DNA of 64,000 nucleotides, from contig JAOPHQ010000569.1 in the NCBI GenBank assembly GCA_030340625.1, forward strand, positions 62,001 to 126,000, in the 5' to 3' direction. This DNA is from Merluccius polli. Lineage: Eukaryota > Chordata > Actinopteri > Gadiformes > Merlucciidae. Every line of letters begins with the position of its first letter. Positions within the stretch are counted from its first letter, which is position 1. The notes under the pieces were generated by a model that saw only the letters and a list, made by a program, of their open reading frames with translations, had not been told where the DNA came from and ran no database searches. The position numbers were made by a program, and so were the translations under genes. Below, piece after piece: positions 53,070-64,000 of the stretch.

Positions 53070-53276
53070 TTTGTTCACTTTAGCCTTCTGCTAAATCTTA
53101 ACTATATTGCACTTTTAACTTTACTGCACTTTTTTATCTTTATCCTTTTATAACTTTATGTAACTGTTCTTTATTCTTTTCTTATTTCATTTTATTGTAT
53201 GACATGTTTTTATGTGAAGCACTTTGAGTCTGCTTTGTATATGAAATGTGCTATATAAATAAAGTTGCCTTGCCTT
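53070..53276 (+). repeat. Fish LINE/SINE 3' tail
   Basis: Ends ctatataaataaagttgcct tgcc after gaagcactttgagtctgctt, the common fish 3' tail. The coding part is absent. Confidence 0.7.
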
Positions 53277-54455
53277 ATTCTCTACAAACTTTGGTACCCA
53301 TTTCCTGCCACAATTTCATACACATTTCTAAAGTATTTATACTATATTTTATATAGGTCAATGGGCAGTCTGACCATTTCTCTATGGTTATGGTTACTGT
53401 TACGGTGGTTCTTGTTTCAATGGTGTTAAAACAATACATCGACTGGAATTATACCTGGGTCAAAATCACTATAAAGTGCTGCCATAAAGCACTGTCATCA
53501 TTCACATATTGCAACATAATGACATTCTGAGGTTTAATTATAAATGGCCAAACATTTACACACATATCAGTACAATGATAAGTCTCTTGAAATGTGTTTC
53601 CCTCATTTTATACCATTTGCTTTGATTGGGTGTAGGTGATTTTGGCATGTCCCACACACTGCTCTGCTAGCTTCAATAAGTGTGTTTTTATTGTCCTCAA
53701 CAACTTATTTGATAAAACAAGTCATTTTTATAATTTATATTCTATTTTCAAAATAATATTAAACATTTTGCACATGTCCCTGAAATTGCTGTCCAACTTG
53801 TCATTATGGGGTAACTGCCCCTTTATGAAACCGGCTGATGTAATCAGTGACATCACCACTACTATGTTGTCTTTCTTCAATGGAGGTTGAAACAACTGCT
53901 GTAAGTACAGTAAGTATCTACACTTATATTTCCAAATTGTCATCATATTGTGTTTGTAGTTGGACGTTGTCAAGCGTAACATGTCCAACCTGTCAGTGAA
54001 ATAGTAATTAATATAAAAACTTTTCAGAAATTCAAAATATACTTGTTAAAGAGTACACAGTCACCTTCAACAATGAATCACTTTGCTAACTGAAGCTCCA
54101 CCATGTGTTTACTAAATGCTAACTTTAGCCAACAATTTCCACCCTGTCATTATCCACCCTGTCACCAAGCCTTCCATGATGGGGTGGACATGGTACATGC
54201 CAGGGAGGGCATGTGCATAGTTTTTGCCACATTTTGATAATGTTACACATATTATAACAGTTATTACACACATTATAACAGTAGATGCTATACAGAGTAG
54301 GAGTGGGCGATATGGACTTCTTCGGCGACATCGGTATCAGCAGGCCTTCTGATGATGATGATAATTTGACGATATTTTACAAACTTTTTTTTCCTATGTA
54401 ATTAAAACAACAGACTGTGATCAAAACAAAGTCCATATAACGTATTTTTCAAGGA
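53277..54455. other. Non-coding stretch, possible left part of an uncharacterised element
   Basis: No gene. From about 54130 on, ccaccctgtcat motifs occur (54139, 54154) and ggggtggacatgg at 54180. They recur at 57400-57450 and 57765, on the other side of the gene at 54456-55941, and may be subterminal repeats of one element. Confidence 0.4.
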
Positions 54456-55941
54456 ATGAGTCCAAGTGGAGCTGAGATAGCAAGGAGATATAGGGAACGT
54501 CGTGATGCTGACCTGGCAGAAGAAGAAAGTACCTTAAGAAAGAGAGGGACAAATGGAATAAAGACAGAGAGACTGGAAAGAAGAAGGGTGTTAATGAGCT
54601 CAGTGAGAGAGAGAAGAGGGCAAAAGGAAATAAATGGAAGGAGGCAAAAAGGCTAGCCAGAGCCAGAGCCAGGGCCAGTGCTTTGCTACAGACAGACACA
54701 CCACCCAACTCTCCTGAAATTCCTGAAACTCCTGAAAATCAGCCTGAGTCAGGGCCCTTAGAACATGGATGTTTAGCTATAGGATTTATTAGAAAGTTTA
54801 GATTTATTTGAAGGACAATTATCAACTGTTTATTTCCCCATAAAATGATATTGATAACTAACTCCCTAAAATCGTGAATCCAAACTAATATTTTGTGTTC
54901 CAGGCAACAGCGTCAAGGGGAAAGCATTCAAAGGGGTTCGAACAGGAAACTGAAAAAACATAGAACAATTGGAGGCACAGCTGGCAAAAGAGAAAACTAA
55001 AACTGAGAAATATAGAGGTTCTATAGGGCCAAGAAAGAAAGTGCACCCAAATTGCCACGTTCAACAGTCAATGCTTTGTTGGGTCATCAAAAAGTGAATT
55101 CACCCATCAAAAGAGCTCTTCTTTTCCATACATCCTTGATTGAAGATATTAGAAGAAAATACAGAAATGCAAAAACAAACAAAGAGAAGCAGTTAATTGC
55201 AAATGTAGTCACTGGAAATATAGTGAAGAAGTACAAGCTCCAAAAGTATGCCCTGACTGTCTTTGGCTACTCTAAGAAGAGAGCAAATTATCCTGTGGAT
55301 TTTACCTTCTGTGGGAGGAAGTGCGTCAGTCGAACTGAGATTAAAAAGAAAGTTACATTTTTCTTCGAGATGATGTCAGTCGAATGACGACCGGCCGCAA
55401 ACAAACAGTCACACGGCTGAGGAAAAAGATGCAGAAGAGGTTGCTTACCGATACAATGAAGAACTTGCATAGGAAGTTTCTCTCTGAGCACCTTGGCCAG
55501 GTGTCATACACCTCCTTTTGAAATCTCAGACCATTTTGGGTGGTAACCCCCTCTTCCTCTGACCGTGACACATGTCTATGCACAACACATGACAACTTGA
55601 AATGTATGGCCAATGCCTTGCAGAAACATGGGTTGCTGTCTTCAAGAAATATTGAGGAAATGTCTGAAGCAACCATGTGCGACCCCAAAGCCAAGGTCTG
55701 TGCTTATGGTGAGTGCAGGGAATGCCTCCACACTTGTCACCCGATGCTGAAAATGATTGAGTTAAAGCATATTGGAGAGTGGTTCGTCGTTAATTATGAC
55801 AATGAAGGCTACCCAGGTGTCATCATTGATGTGGAAGGGCACAGTGTGAAAGTTAAGTGTATGCACCGCAATGGCACAAACAAGCTCTGTGTCTCCAGGA
55901 GGACATTAGTTGGTACCATGATGGGCAGATACTTTGCCTAA
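54456..55941 (+). pseudogene. Transposon-associated gene of unknown function (multi-exon, disrupted)
   Basis: Starts MSPSGAEIARRYRERRDAD, a basic helix, then (shifted frame) KKERDKWNKDRETGKKKG and NELSEREKRAK. A coiled-coil piece follows at 54940-55030. At 55052-55360: SPIKRALLFHTSLIEDIRRK, LTVFGYSKKRANYPVDF and CVSRTEIKKKVTFF. After a frameshift near 55365: DDVSRMTTGRKQTVTR, KNLHRKFLSEH. An in-frame stop near 55519, then LRPFWVVTPSSSDRDTCLC and a Cys-rich end (CDPKAKVCAYGECRECLHTC). I recall this pattern (basic start, 'RTEIKKKVxxFL', 'TxSDRDTCLC', C-x-YGEC-x-x-C) from uncharacterised proteins of fish and cnidarians. Role unknown. Confidence 0.6.
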
Positions 55942-56105
55942 TGCCAGAACCACAAGCTCTGAACAGGTGCTCTCTACATATTGAGCCGTCTGTGTGGAAG
56001 TGCAATTACAGTAATGTAGAGAATTTAATCTACCCTCAAATTGAAATTGAAAACCACAATGTTTTTTTTTAATCAACCGTATTTTCCCAAGTCAAAACCA
56101 TTGTT

Positions 56106-56205
56106 TTGACTTTAATGTAATCCTAAAAAGTAAGTGGCATGATGTATTTTTGGCAATGTTCTGAAGATGGTGTTTTAATAGCAATGCCATATTGCTATAA
56201 CCTAG
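56106..56205. repeat. Direct repeat, copy 1
   Basis: ctttaatgtaatcctaaaaa gtaagtgg through atattgctataacct, repeated at 57124-57222 with few differences. The 0.9 kb between may be an insertion or a duplication product. Confidence 0.9.
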
Positions 56206-56514
56206 GGTGAATCCGGGTAATCTGGGACATTTTTTGCAATTTTGACTTCTGCGATTTATTCCGATCTCTACCTAACACATTAGATCAACACATTAGACCT
56301 TTCTGAAATCCCTAAGATGTTTTCTAACCACACAAGAAGAAATAATGTAGATATCATACCCAGAGGAGACATGCCACACCTATTAGTGTCCTTTGTGCCA
56401 AAAAACAAATTCTGCCTGAATTTGATAATCTGGGACAGGTCACTTTGTAATCTGGGACACTTGTATTGGCCTTAAAGAAGCCTTAAAGGGGTAGGGAACT
56501 GTCAGTGGGAACTG

Positions 56515-56730
56515 GCAATGATGCTGCTGAAGAGGAGCATGCGTAGGGTGGGCCTCAGGACAGAGGTGAGGAGGGTGCATGGCTGCCTGCACAGGGTCCT
56601 GCAAGGGGTTGGCCTCAGGACGGAGGTGAGGAGGGTGCACAGCTCCCTGCACAGGGCCATGCAGGGGGTGGGCCTCAGGACAGAGGTGAGGAGGGTGCAC
56701 AGCTGCCTGCAGAAGACGCTGTGGAGGGTG
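56515..56730 (+). repeat. 63-bp minisatellite, about 3.3 copies
   Basis: Unit ggcctcaggacagaggtgag gagggtgcacagct.. . Because the unit is a multiple of three, the plus frame 56518-56886 encodes 21-residue repeats with the core VGLRTEVRRVH. The minus frame is also open. Whether it is translated is unknown. Confidence 0.85.
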
Positions 56731-57123
56731 ATGGGTTGGTGGGGCACTAGGAGGTCTCTCTCCGTCGTTTCACTTGGCGCGAAGAGGGTAGCATTGATGT
56801 GCGCTGGGATTCAACGGGTAGATCCTACTGCCCCGAAAGCCAGCCACGGCATTCAAAGGGGTCGCTGCCTTGCTCCAGGCCTTTAAAAAGACTGCCAAAA
56901 ACAAGGTTCTGTATAGCCTTTTCCCCCCGCTCTCCCTGGAGATGGCCCTCCCCTCCAGCCTCCAGTAATGCTTGAGGCTCTTGAAGAGGGCCCTGTCTGC
57001 TGGCTACAGGTAGTGTGTGGTGTGTGATGGTAGGCCAAGGACATAGACATTGTTGTCCTTTATTAGGTCAACCGGTCAGTTTTTTAAAGTGACTAATTTA
57101 AAAAAAGAAAGTAATTTTCCAGA

Positions 57124-57222
57124 TTTTCTTTAATGTAATCCTAAAAAGTAAGTGGAATGATGTATTTTTTGGCAATGTTCTGAAGATGGTGTTTTAATAG
57201 CAATGCCATATTGCTATAACCT
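57124..57222. repeat. Direct repeat, copy 2
   Basis: See copy 1 at 56106-56205. Confidence 0.9.
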
Positions 57223-58829
57223 ATGTGTTTTTTACAGCAACGTAATATTTCCTTTTTAGAATGTTCTCATTTGTTCAGTTAATTTGATAGTAAAATGTAA
57301 TGTAATGTAAAATGTTCCTGAAATCATTCTTTATAATGCTTAAGGGTTTCCTGTTGTTTAATAAATGATGTGTTCTCTTCTAGTTCACCCATTAAAGCCT
57401 TTGTCCACCCTATCATGCCAAGGCCCACCCTGTGATGTCATTGTCCATTCTGTTATCTTCATGTTTTATGAAGTTAGCAAAACCTTTTGTGTGATTTCTT
57501 TATAAACAAATGAGGGCCAAATAGTATTGTTTGAAAGTTTAACCAGATATCTTTGTTGTTAGATTTTATTAAGAAAAGAAAGTGCAACTATCGCAGATTT
57601 CATAGGGGAAAATATTATTCAATAATTTCATTTTTATCAAAAGACTTTTCCCATCAACTAAAATATATTGTTGAGAAAGGGACTAAATATCTTTCTGAAA
57701 ATGTACATTTTAGAATCACTATGCAATTAAAATGTATTTACTCTACTTTGAATTTGACCATGACAGGGTGGACATATTTTGTGGTTTGCTCGTACATTGT
57801 CTGCTTGCAGTTCATATATTAAACATGCTGGAGCTTGAACAACATGCATTTCTAACAGCCTATGGTCTCAAAGGCACTTTATGGTGATTTTGACCCACCT
57901 GTTGAGCATCGGGCGTGCGACAACCCTTGTTTATTTTCCAAAAGTCTCCAATGGCGACAAAGCTCCACTTTCTTTACACAACAGTCACATCCTTTACACT
58001 ATTTTTAAACTCGCGAATACTACAGACACATGTTGGACGTCCTTATGTTCATCTACTTCTACTTAGCATGACCATGTCCAATTTATAGTAGTCTGAATTA
58101 TAGTTTTTGAGAACGAGGCTATGGTTTGAGACTAGGTTCCCGGGGCCCCTGGGAGACGCACAATGAGAGAGGCTGTGTTTCAGTGATTTGGGACTTCAGC
58201 TCAGGTGGTTGATCAAGTACTGATCACAGGGTCAACTGATCAATTTCCCATTCCTACTACTAGTCAAAGTGCAAGATGGTTCCCCTACATTTTAGCAGTT
58301 CACCCATGCCCAATTTTGAAGTTATAACCACAACTTATGTCTTACCTTTGTTATTATCATACCGACACATCTTCTACTACTTATCTTCTTTGTTTAAACT
58401 GACATTAGAATGGTTTGTATGTTTACACCGTTAAGTTCACTTCACCTATTCAACATTTTAGCTGTTCAACATTTCTATGTCTTAAACTATGTCGCTTTAT
58501 TAAACATTTTTAACCTAATTAACACAAAGCAGTCTAGTTATAATAATAATAATAATATATTCTATATATTTAGAAAGTTAATAATAATTAACTTTTAATT
58601 GTTAGTTTAAAAGGAAGGCAACATATTGCTTATATTATCCAAATATTAAAAGGCTGATAGGCCTAATGTGTGTGTAGCAGGGACATTTAAGTCTGTTTGA
58701 TTATATTTTGTTATACTGATTAGGTTAGATGACAGGTTAATTGTCTCATGTACGGTAAACGGTGATTGAAATCGTTTTTTCCTTTACTTATAGCACCACC
58801 GTCTGGCCACGGAGGGTAATGTTTGTTCA
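57223..58829. other. AT-rich non-coding stretch
   Basis: 57400-57450 and 57765 carry ccaccct(g/a)t motifs like those near 54140. Otherwise no gene or element is recognised; short open frames are AT-rich noise. Confidence 0.5.
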
Positions 58830-59023
58830 ACGCCACAACCAAAAGCCTGTTGTCCCTCTTGGGGCTGCAGGTCTAACCTCTGGGACAGAGCCAGCTTCAC
58901 CTCTGTCTCCAGGATCTGCCTCTGATGCTCGTCCACCATGGTTGCTACCTGGGCCAGAAGGAGCTCATAGGTTCTCCCCATGTTGTCTTTTTGCCTTTGG
59001 GTCTCCCTGGTGTTAAACTCCAG
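58830..59023 (-). CDS. Possible coiled-coil exon of an unidentified gene
   Basis: Minus strand after an acceptor (gaccccccccag-type, about 59024): LEFNTRETQRQKDNMGRTYE, LLLAQVATMVDEHQRQILET, EVKLALSQRLDLQPQEGQ. Helical, heptad-like, with codon composition unlike the surrounding repeats. The donor is unclear. It may belong with the exon at 6450-6638, or be an upstream exon of another gene. Confidence 0.4.
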
Positions 59024-60029
59024 CTGGGGGGGTCACAAACAACGTATTTTAGATGAAAAGTGATGTAGTGCAGTAGTGTTGTTTCTCAAATGGGGGTATG
59101 CGTACCTGTATGGGTACTTTGAAGGATTGCAGCAGGTTAACGTTTTAATATTGGTTTGTTTTAATATTGGAACAATTGTAAAATAATTCCACCTTAATTG
59201 AATCTCAACACCTTAAGAAATTTAAGTACAAGCCTATGTTTTATTAATAAAGTGTAAGTATTTAATTTAAGCATAAGTTTACAGCAAATAAAATGCAGAC
59301 ATTTATTATTTCCCAACCTAAAATATTTTGTGCCAGTGAAAGAGGTAGCCTACGTAGCCTGCTGAAAAAATATCTTGGAGGGGTAAATAAGTAAAAATAG
59401 TTGATACGCTGATGTAGGGTTAGGCCTACACAGTAGTGCCATGGATTGATCCTAGTCCAAATCTCGACTTCAATACAGTTTTAAAAAACATTTTCTCTAT
59501 ATTTGCTTCTCTTTCTCTGCTTCTCTAGTCTTGCAATCTCTGAATCCATTACTGAGAAGACTCAAGGAGAGCTTAGCTTCCCGCTACAGAGCTCCAGCCT
59601 CAGGCCCACCTCCATCACTCTGATGATGGAGGTGGGTGTTGGTAAAAGCCTGCCATTGGGCAACTATTTCAGTCGGCATTCTCCTCCTTTTCTGCGTATT
59701 AGTTTTTAAAGTCCCTGTCACTACGTAAAACAACAACAACAACAATAACCTCCGATATAGCAACCTACATGCAGTTCGGGTTCGGCCAGACCTTTATCCA
59801 GGCTAAAACTAAGTGTGGAGATAGGTCCATTGTGTCACTTCAATTCCACTGTAGGCCTATTATAAGCTGACTGATCACATTTGGTTTCACGATTAGGCTA
59901 CATATTTGTTTGTCGTGCTTATCGTTAATACATAAATATTATATGTATTATATGTACAAGTGTCCCGTGGTTTGAGACTGGCGTCTGCAGGAGGGGGATG
60001 CTGGGAATGTGGGTATAACCGGCACCGAT
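59024..60029. other. Non-coding stretch
   Basis: No element assigned. A plus-strand candidate exon at 59530-59629 (tctctag acceptor, gtgggt donor; AISESITEKTQGELSFPLQ) is unsupported by any family. Confidence 0.4.
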
Positions 60030-60660
60030 TGTCTGTACTTGCAGGGAAAATAGATGCTTGTTGGTTCTCCACTCTTGACTTGGCTAGTGGTTACTGGCAG
60101 GTCATGGTGGATCCCAGACAAGCCTAAAATGGTGTTCATTACATGTCAGGGTGTTTTTGAGTTCAATGTGCCGAGTTGTGGTTTGTGCAATAGCCCCAAT
60201 ACCTTTCTGAGATTGATGGGTCTGGTGCTGGCAGATTTAAAGTGGACAACTTGTTTAGTCTACTTGGATAACATCATTGTGTTTGGCCGGACTTTTCATG
60301 AGCATTTGTCACAGTTGGATGAGGTGCTAACCAAATTACGCCAGGCTAAACTCAAAGTAAAGCCAGCTAAATGTAACTTATTTTCAGGCCACAATCTCAA
60401 TCTGGAAGCTGATCCTGCGAAGGTGGACTGTCGCCGTGCAAAAGTGGTCAGTGCCACTAAGCTTCAGCTTATTTTGATGTCGGCCCCCATTCTTGCATAT
60501 CCTGCTCCCCACAAAACATTCATTGTAGACACAGATAATAGTGATGCAGGCATCAGGACAGTCCTGTCATAGGAAGAGGCAGAGCAGGAGCAAGTCATAG
60601 CTTATGCTAGTAGGGCTTTGACTAAACAAGAAAGGAAAAGGTTTGAGTCTGTTGTAATTC
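60030..60660 (+). pseudogene. Ty3/gypsy reverse transcriptase-RNase H fragment
   Basis: WFSTLDLASGYWQVMVDP, FEFNVPSCGLCNSPNTFLRL, LVYLDNIIVFGRTFHEHLSQ (the catalytic YLDD has become YLDN), LKVKPAKCNLF, then the RNase H start (FIVDTDNSDAGIRTVLS, IAYASRALTKQERKR). Stops and frame changes; ends missing; no LTR seen. Confidence 0.82.
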
Positions 60661-61543
60661 AAAATCACTTAAGTCCCTCCCTCAACTAACACTATCGTCC
60701 AAATGCTATTCATTAAGTAGAAACATTTGAATAATTGGCATTATAGTTGCACTATTGGTCACACTTTAGTAATCCATTTGTGTCATGTTTCCCTGTCCCT
60801 GTTTCCCTGAGCGAGCGCAGTCTACAATGAAAGAATGAAGGTCACTGTGGTCTTGGTTAGGCTGGCAGACTCAGCCTCTTCCGTTCATTCTGGCTCTGCG
60901 AGACACTTGACCGATATTCACTCAAAAGGTGCCGTAGGTAACATTTAAGAGCTTATTTGAGTGTAATGTATTTTTAGGGACTTTTTTTGGTTTTTCAGTT
61001 TCAATATCTTTCTCTCTTCCTCTCAGCGACAGTTGAAAGACACTGGGTAGGAGACTCCAGGTCCATGTCGGTGACACGGGCACCGAACACAATGTCGCCA
61101 CGAGGACTGTCCCCACACACCAATTCAGTATCTTATGAAGAATGTATTTTAAAATAGTAATATTTTAAAATGTTTGGGATATACTTATAGTTACGTTCAA
61201 AGGATTCCTTGTAAAGCGAAGCAAAGAAAGAAAAGTTGAAGTTGAAATAAGTTGAGCAGGGTTAGGGTTAGATGAGATTGGATTAGATGATCTGACGATC
61301 CTGTCCCATAAGTAATAGATCGTAGTTCCTGCGATCAGGAACTTAAGCTACTAAAGGAGCCAGCCATAAGGAAAACATAAGGAAAAGGTCTCTTTGGTTA
61401 GTTGTTTTATACTCAAAAAAAGCACTTTTCTTTTGGTTACAATTTGAAATAATGGGAAAAATTGACAAAAAAAATTGAATTATTCACATATACATTTCTA
61501 CATATGAACAGTGCATAAATTAATCTTAAAATAGTCTTTTTTT
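60661..61543. other. Non-coding, 3' flank of ALKBH1
   Basis: No gene seen. Near the ALKBH1 end it is AT-rich and presumably contains its 3' UTR; polyadenylation signals on minus are not clear. Confidence 0.4.
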
Positions 61544-64000
61544 TCACGTGTTAGAAGACTCCGTTTCACTGTAATCGCTCCGTCTCCGTTTCTGACCACC
61601 CGTGTCTCCCTCTCCGTACCCGTCCGTTGGACCTGCGTCTGAGTCCTTTGTTGTGCAGATGTCGGGAAAGCTCTGCCCAGGTCCCAGCACCTGCCGGACG
61701 GTCATGTTGACTCTGGAGCTCTGGATGTACCTGGAGCACACGGCCCAGTCCTCCTCGCTCACCTCCTCTACCAAGCTCCCCTGCTTGGGTGAAACCTGAC
61801 CTGTTCTTAGGGCTGTCCCGAGACCAGCAGGCGGAGGAGAAGGAAGGTCTTGTAGGATGCGTGGCACGGCATGGTAAAGGAGGCGGCTCTGGCCCGACAT
61901 GACCATCACGTCACCGCTGTGCATGTACATGGCAGTGGGCGGGTCTTCTCGCCGAGTCCCACCCAGGAGGAAGATGGCCGACTGGCCGAAACTGTTGTCA
62001 AAAAAAAAAAAAAAAAAAAAAAAAAAGGTGCTGTCGTTAAGATTCGAGAGTTGTAAGATTTGTCATGGAATCATCATCATCATCAATCATGCCCCGATTG
62101 GTCAGAAATGACCCGAAAGCGGTCTAACATTTATTTGGCTCATACAGGCAGGCGCAGTCAACTTGAAACAGATATTCTCACAGTGCACTTGACTCACTAA
62201 TAGCTGACGGATGGCTATGCCATTTCTAACATCTACGATCAAATAATAGCTCTTAAATCTTACCTGCAGCACCTTTAAAAGGTCTCCTATTTTACAACAA
62301 GCCATTTCAAAATCTACCCTCTAGTGATATCACACATGGGAGTGTCCACCCAAATGCATGATGGATAGATCAACTTCCCAGCCTACCCAGTGGACTGAAC
62401 CAACGGGTAGGCTGATCTATCCATCATACATCTAGGAAAAATATCTCAATCAATAAGGACACTATTTACAATGTTATGATGCATATCAAATGAATGATAA
62501 GGTGACAATGCCAATGGAAACTGTCACACTTATTTTCTAGTACTGCTTCATACGCGTGTTGCGGAAAAAAACTCAGGTTTTCACAACAGAAATTGCGGAA
62601 GAGTTGAACCATTGACTTAATAGTCCAGGATTTCCGTTCTCCATTGGTCCAAATGGGTCCAATATTTCCATTTTTTTGTGGAAATGGAGTTGAAGTTGCA
62701 GACACGTATGATGTACAGTGTTGTGCTAGTTACTGAAAAATAGTAACTAGTTACAGTTACTAGTTACTTTGTAAAAAAGTAACTCAGTTAGTAACTCAGT
62801 TACTTAAACCAAAAAGTAATGCGTTACTGAGAAAGTAACTTTTTAGTTACTGTACAACGTTCTTAAATAAAAGTTGATTGATTGAGTTCCCCTCTCACCG
62901 TCATTTCAGTAATGTACTGATGCTGAATAATACAAACTGTTGATTAAAACAACCGTTTCAATTAATTTGCATCCACATCACTGAATCTAATCATCCAAGC
63001 AATATGATCCGTTGTGCACCAACACAAACCTTAACACAAACACCAAAGTATTACACCAAAGGGAGTGGGTGGCGCGCGCGCGCGTGATCGTAACACACCT
63101 CGGACCTACGACCGTGGGGGGGGGGGGGGGGGCGCAATAGTAACACACCACGGACCTATGACCGGCGGGCGGACCTGTGACCGGCGGGGTTGTCTCAAAA
63201 AGGAGGACAAATACGGACACCGGACAGGGCATTGAAAAGCCGGACTTAAACTTTATTGATCGGGAACTGTGTGCCGTTGTAAAACCTCACCAAAAGGAAC
63301 GGAGTAACGCAGCGTTTGGTAACGGGAACGGAGTTACTGAATTTTAATAAACAACGCATTACGTAACGCGTTACTGAAAAAAGTAACGGCATTACGCAAC
63401 GGCATTACTAATAACGCGTTACTACCCAACACTGATGATGTAGTACTCTCTAATATTAGAAAATAACCGAGCGTGACGGTTCCCCTTTAATGTGTTCCTT
63501 TCTGAGGCTGAAACATTAACACTCACCAGAATGACAGCAGTGGCCGAGTGTGATCCAGCTCCGACTCATCCACGTGGATACCGAGCGATGAGTCAGAGCG
63601 GTAGTAGTTGAGGATTCCCGCTTCGGCCTGGAAGCCCGGGAAGCCGGCCCCGGCCGCTATGAGGCCAGACAGAGAGTGGAGGTCAGCTGGAAAGGGGGTG
63701 TAGTGGTCTGGTGAATATGTCTAGGGAAAAAACATTGAAACACACAGGTTTATGATATAGATATGTATATTGATATTAAATTCACTCAATTAAAGTACTT
63801 AATATTAGTTTTCTATAAAGACCTGATCAAATGTTGATTAAAGAAAAGAAAGGTGGCTGAGGCTTATAATGCAGTATGAAAGGTAGATTACAACCACATA
63901 AGAGTGATGAAAACCTTTGTGTTCCAATTGTAATGGTAGCCGAGGGTCACCCAGCGAAGCTTCTCCAGTAGTGTCTTTGGTTCCTTCTTTTTACCACAGG
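61544..64000 (-). CDS. alkbh1: ALKBH1, nucleic acid dioxygenase, C-terminal exons (5' part outside the window)
   Basis: Three minus exons: 64000-63915 (partial; LLEKLRWVTLGYHYNWNTK), 63720-63527 (YSPDHYTPFPADLHSL; AEAGILNYYRSDSSLGIHVD) and 61991-61544 (FGQSAIFLLGGTRREDPPTA; HSGDVMVMSGQSRLLYHAVP; VNMTVRQVLGPGQSFP; stop after SNT). It matches ALKBH1 across its catalytic core: Fe(II) ligands in HVD and in LLYHAVP, and the 2-oxoglutarate Arg in VRQV. Phases agree at both junctions. Known role: Fe(II)/2-oxoglutarate demethylation or oxidation of tRNA (m1A, wobble C) and DNA, in nucleus and mitochondria. The coding part seen is intact. A hAT sits in the last intron. Confidence 0.96.
62000..62026. 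repeat. Poly-A (plus) tract next to the ALKBH1 last-exon acceptor
   Basis: About 27 A on plus, i.e. a T-run on minus ending 8 bases before the splice acceptor. It may act as the polypyrimidine tract. Confidence 0.7.
62359..62427. repeat. Imperfect hairpin
   Basis: atggatagatca..gcctaccc pairs with gggtaggctgatctatccat, with a 6-base bulge and a loop of about 20 bases. Confidence 0.75.
62716..63434. mobile_element. Non-autonomous hAT element, 719 bp, in an ALKBH1 intron
   Basis: Exact 8-bp duplications atgatgta at 62708-62715 and 63435-63442. Termini cagtgttgtgctagttact and (reverse complement) cagtgttgggtagtaacgcg. The interior is full of agtaac / gttact repeats on both sides, typical of this widespread fish hAT family. 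It also holds (GC)n at 63072-63086 and a G-run at 63116-63132. Confidence 0.92.

Noticed and set aside
59530..59629. Plus-strand candidate exon with acceptor and donor
   Set aside because: No family match, and the frame choice is ambiguous.

Overview
The window is eukaryotic, almost certainly a teleost fish (probably a percomorph). Vertebrate genes with normal GT-AG introns are embedded in a dense, nested mass of fish transposable elements. These include Rex1 and Rex3 LINEs, L2 and L1 relatives, hAT elements with 8-bp target duplications, TTAA-target elements, MULE-like elements with 9-bp duplications, a tRNA-derived SINE and an endogenous retrovirus. No prokaryotic feature, CRISPR array or operon is present.

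Host genes. (1) A class-IV TRIM E3 ligase on + (275-3401) has the family's typical 96/231/23-bp middle exons and a PRY-SPRY last exon; a frameshift cuts its RING finger. (2) A cytosolic sulfotransferase (SULT) on - has exons at 47.4, 40.7, 26.3, 26.0 and 22.7 kb. Its introns are filled with elements, exon 3 has a small internal deletion, and no last exon was found. (3) The 3' half of ALKBH1 lies on - at the right edge (61544-64000). Two coiled-coil exon candidates on - (about 6.5 and 58.9 kb) cannot be assigned.

Elements, left to right. 3.8-4.1 kb: a palindromic MITE inside a TA array. 4.9-6.5: an internal Rex3 fragment. 6.7-8.9: element A, convergent YqaJ-nuclease and THAP genes. 9.2-10.0: a LINE 3' end. 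11.1-13.7: Rex1 interrupted by another LINE. 14.5-21.6: a long inverted-repeat (foldback) element with a 28S rRNA fragment at its centre; one arm holds a hAT, the other a 4.2-kb TTAA-target element (B) with convergent genes, one related to the P2X7-receptor intracellular domain. 22.8-25.9: a young LINE. 26.5-29.8: L2 and Rex3 fragments and a hAT. 29.9-30.3: a MITE with termini like element B. About 32.7-40.4: a decayed retrovirus carrying a MULE-like insertion. 41.7-45.0: a satellite interrupted by a hAT that carries a different 28S fragment. 45.3-47.0: an L1. 47.6-53.0: a LINE broken by two hATs, one a second copy of the 28S-bearing hAT and itself holding a THAP/SWIM mini-element. 54.4-55.9: a decayed gene of a transposon-associated family. 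60.0-60.7: a Ty3/gypsy fragment. 62.7-63.4: a hAT in an ALKBH1 intron.

The most unusual content is (i) two unrelated DNA-transposon lineages that each captured a different piece of 28S rDNA, and (ii) a set of two-gene convergent DNA elements (THAP with SWIM-YqaJ, and an 'RYDSxKxYDKA' protein with a P2X7-domain protein) that share a central 3' module. Both come from reading the sequence and need similarity searches for confirmation.
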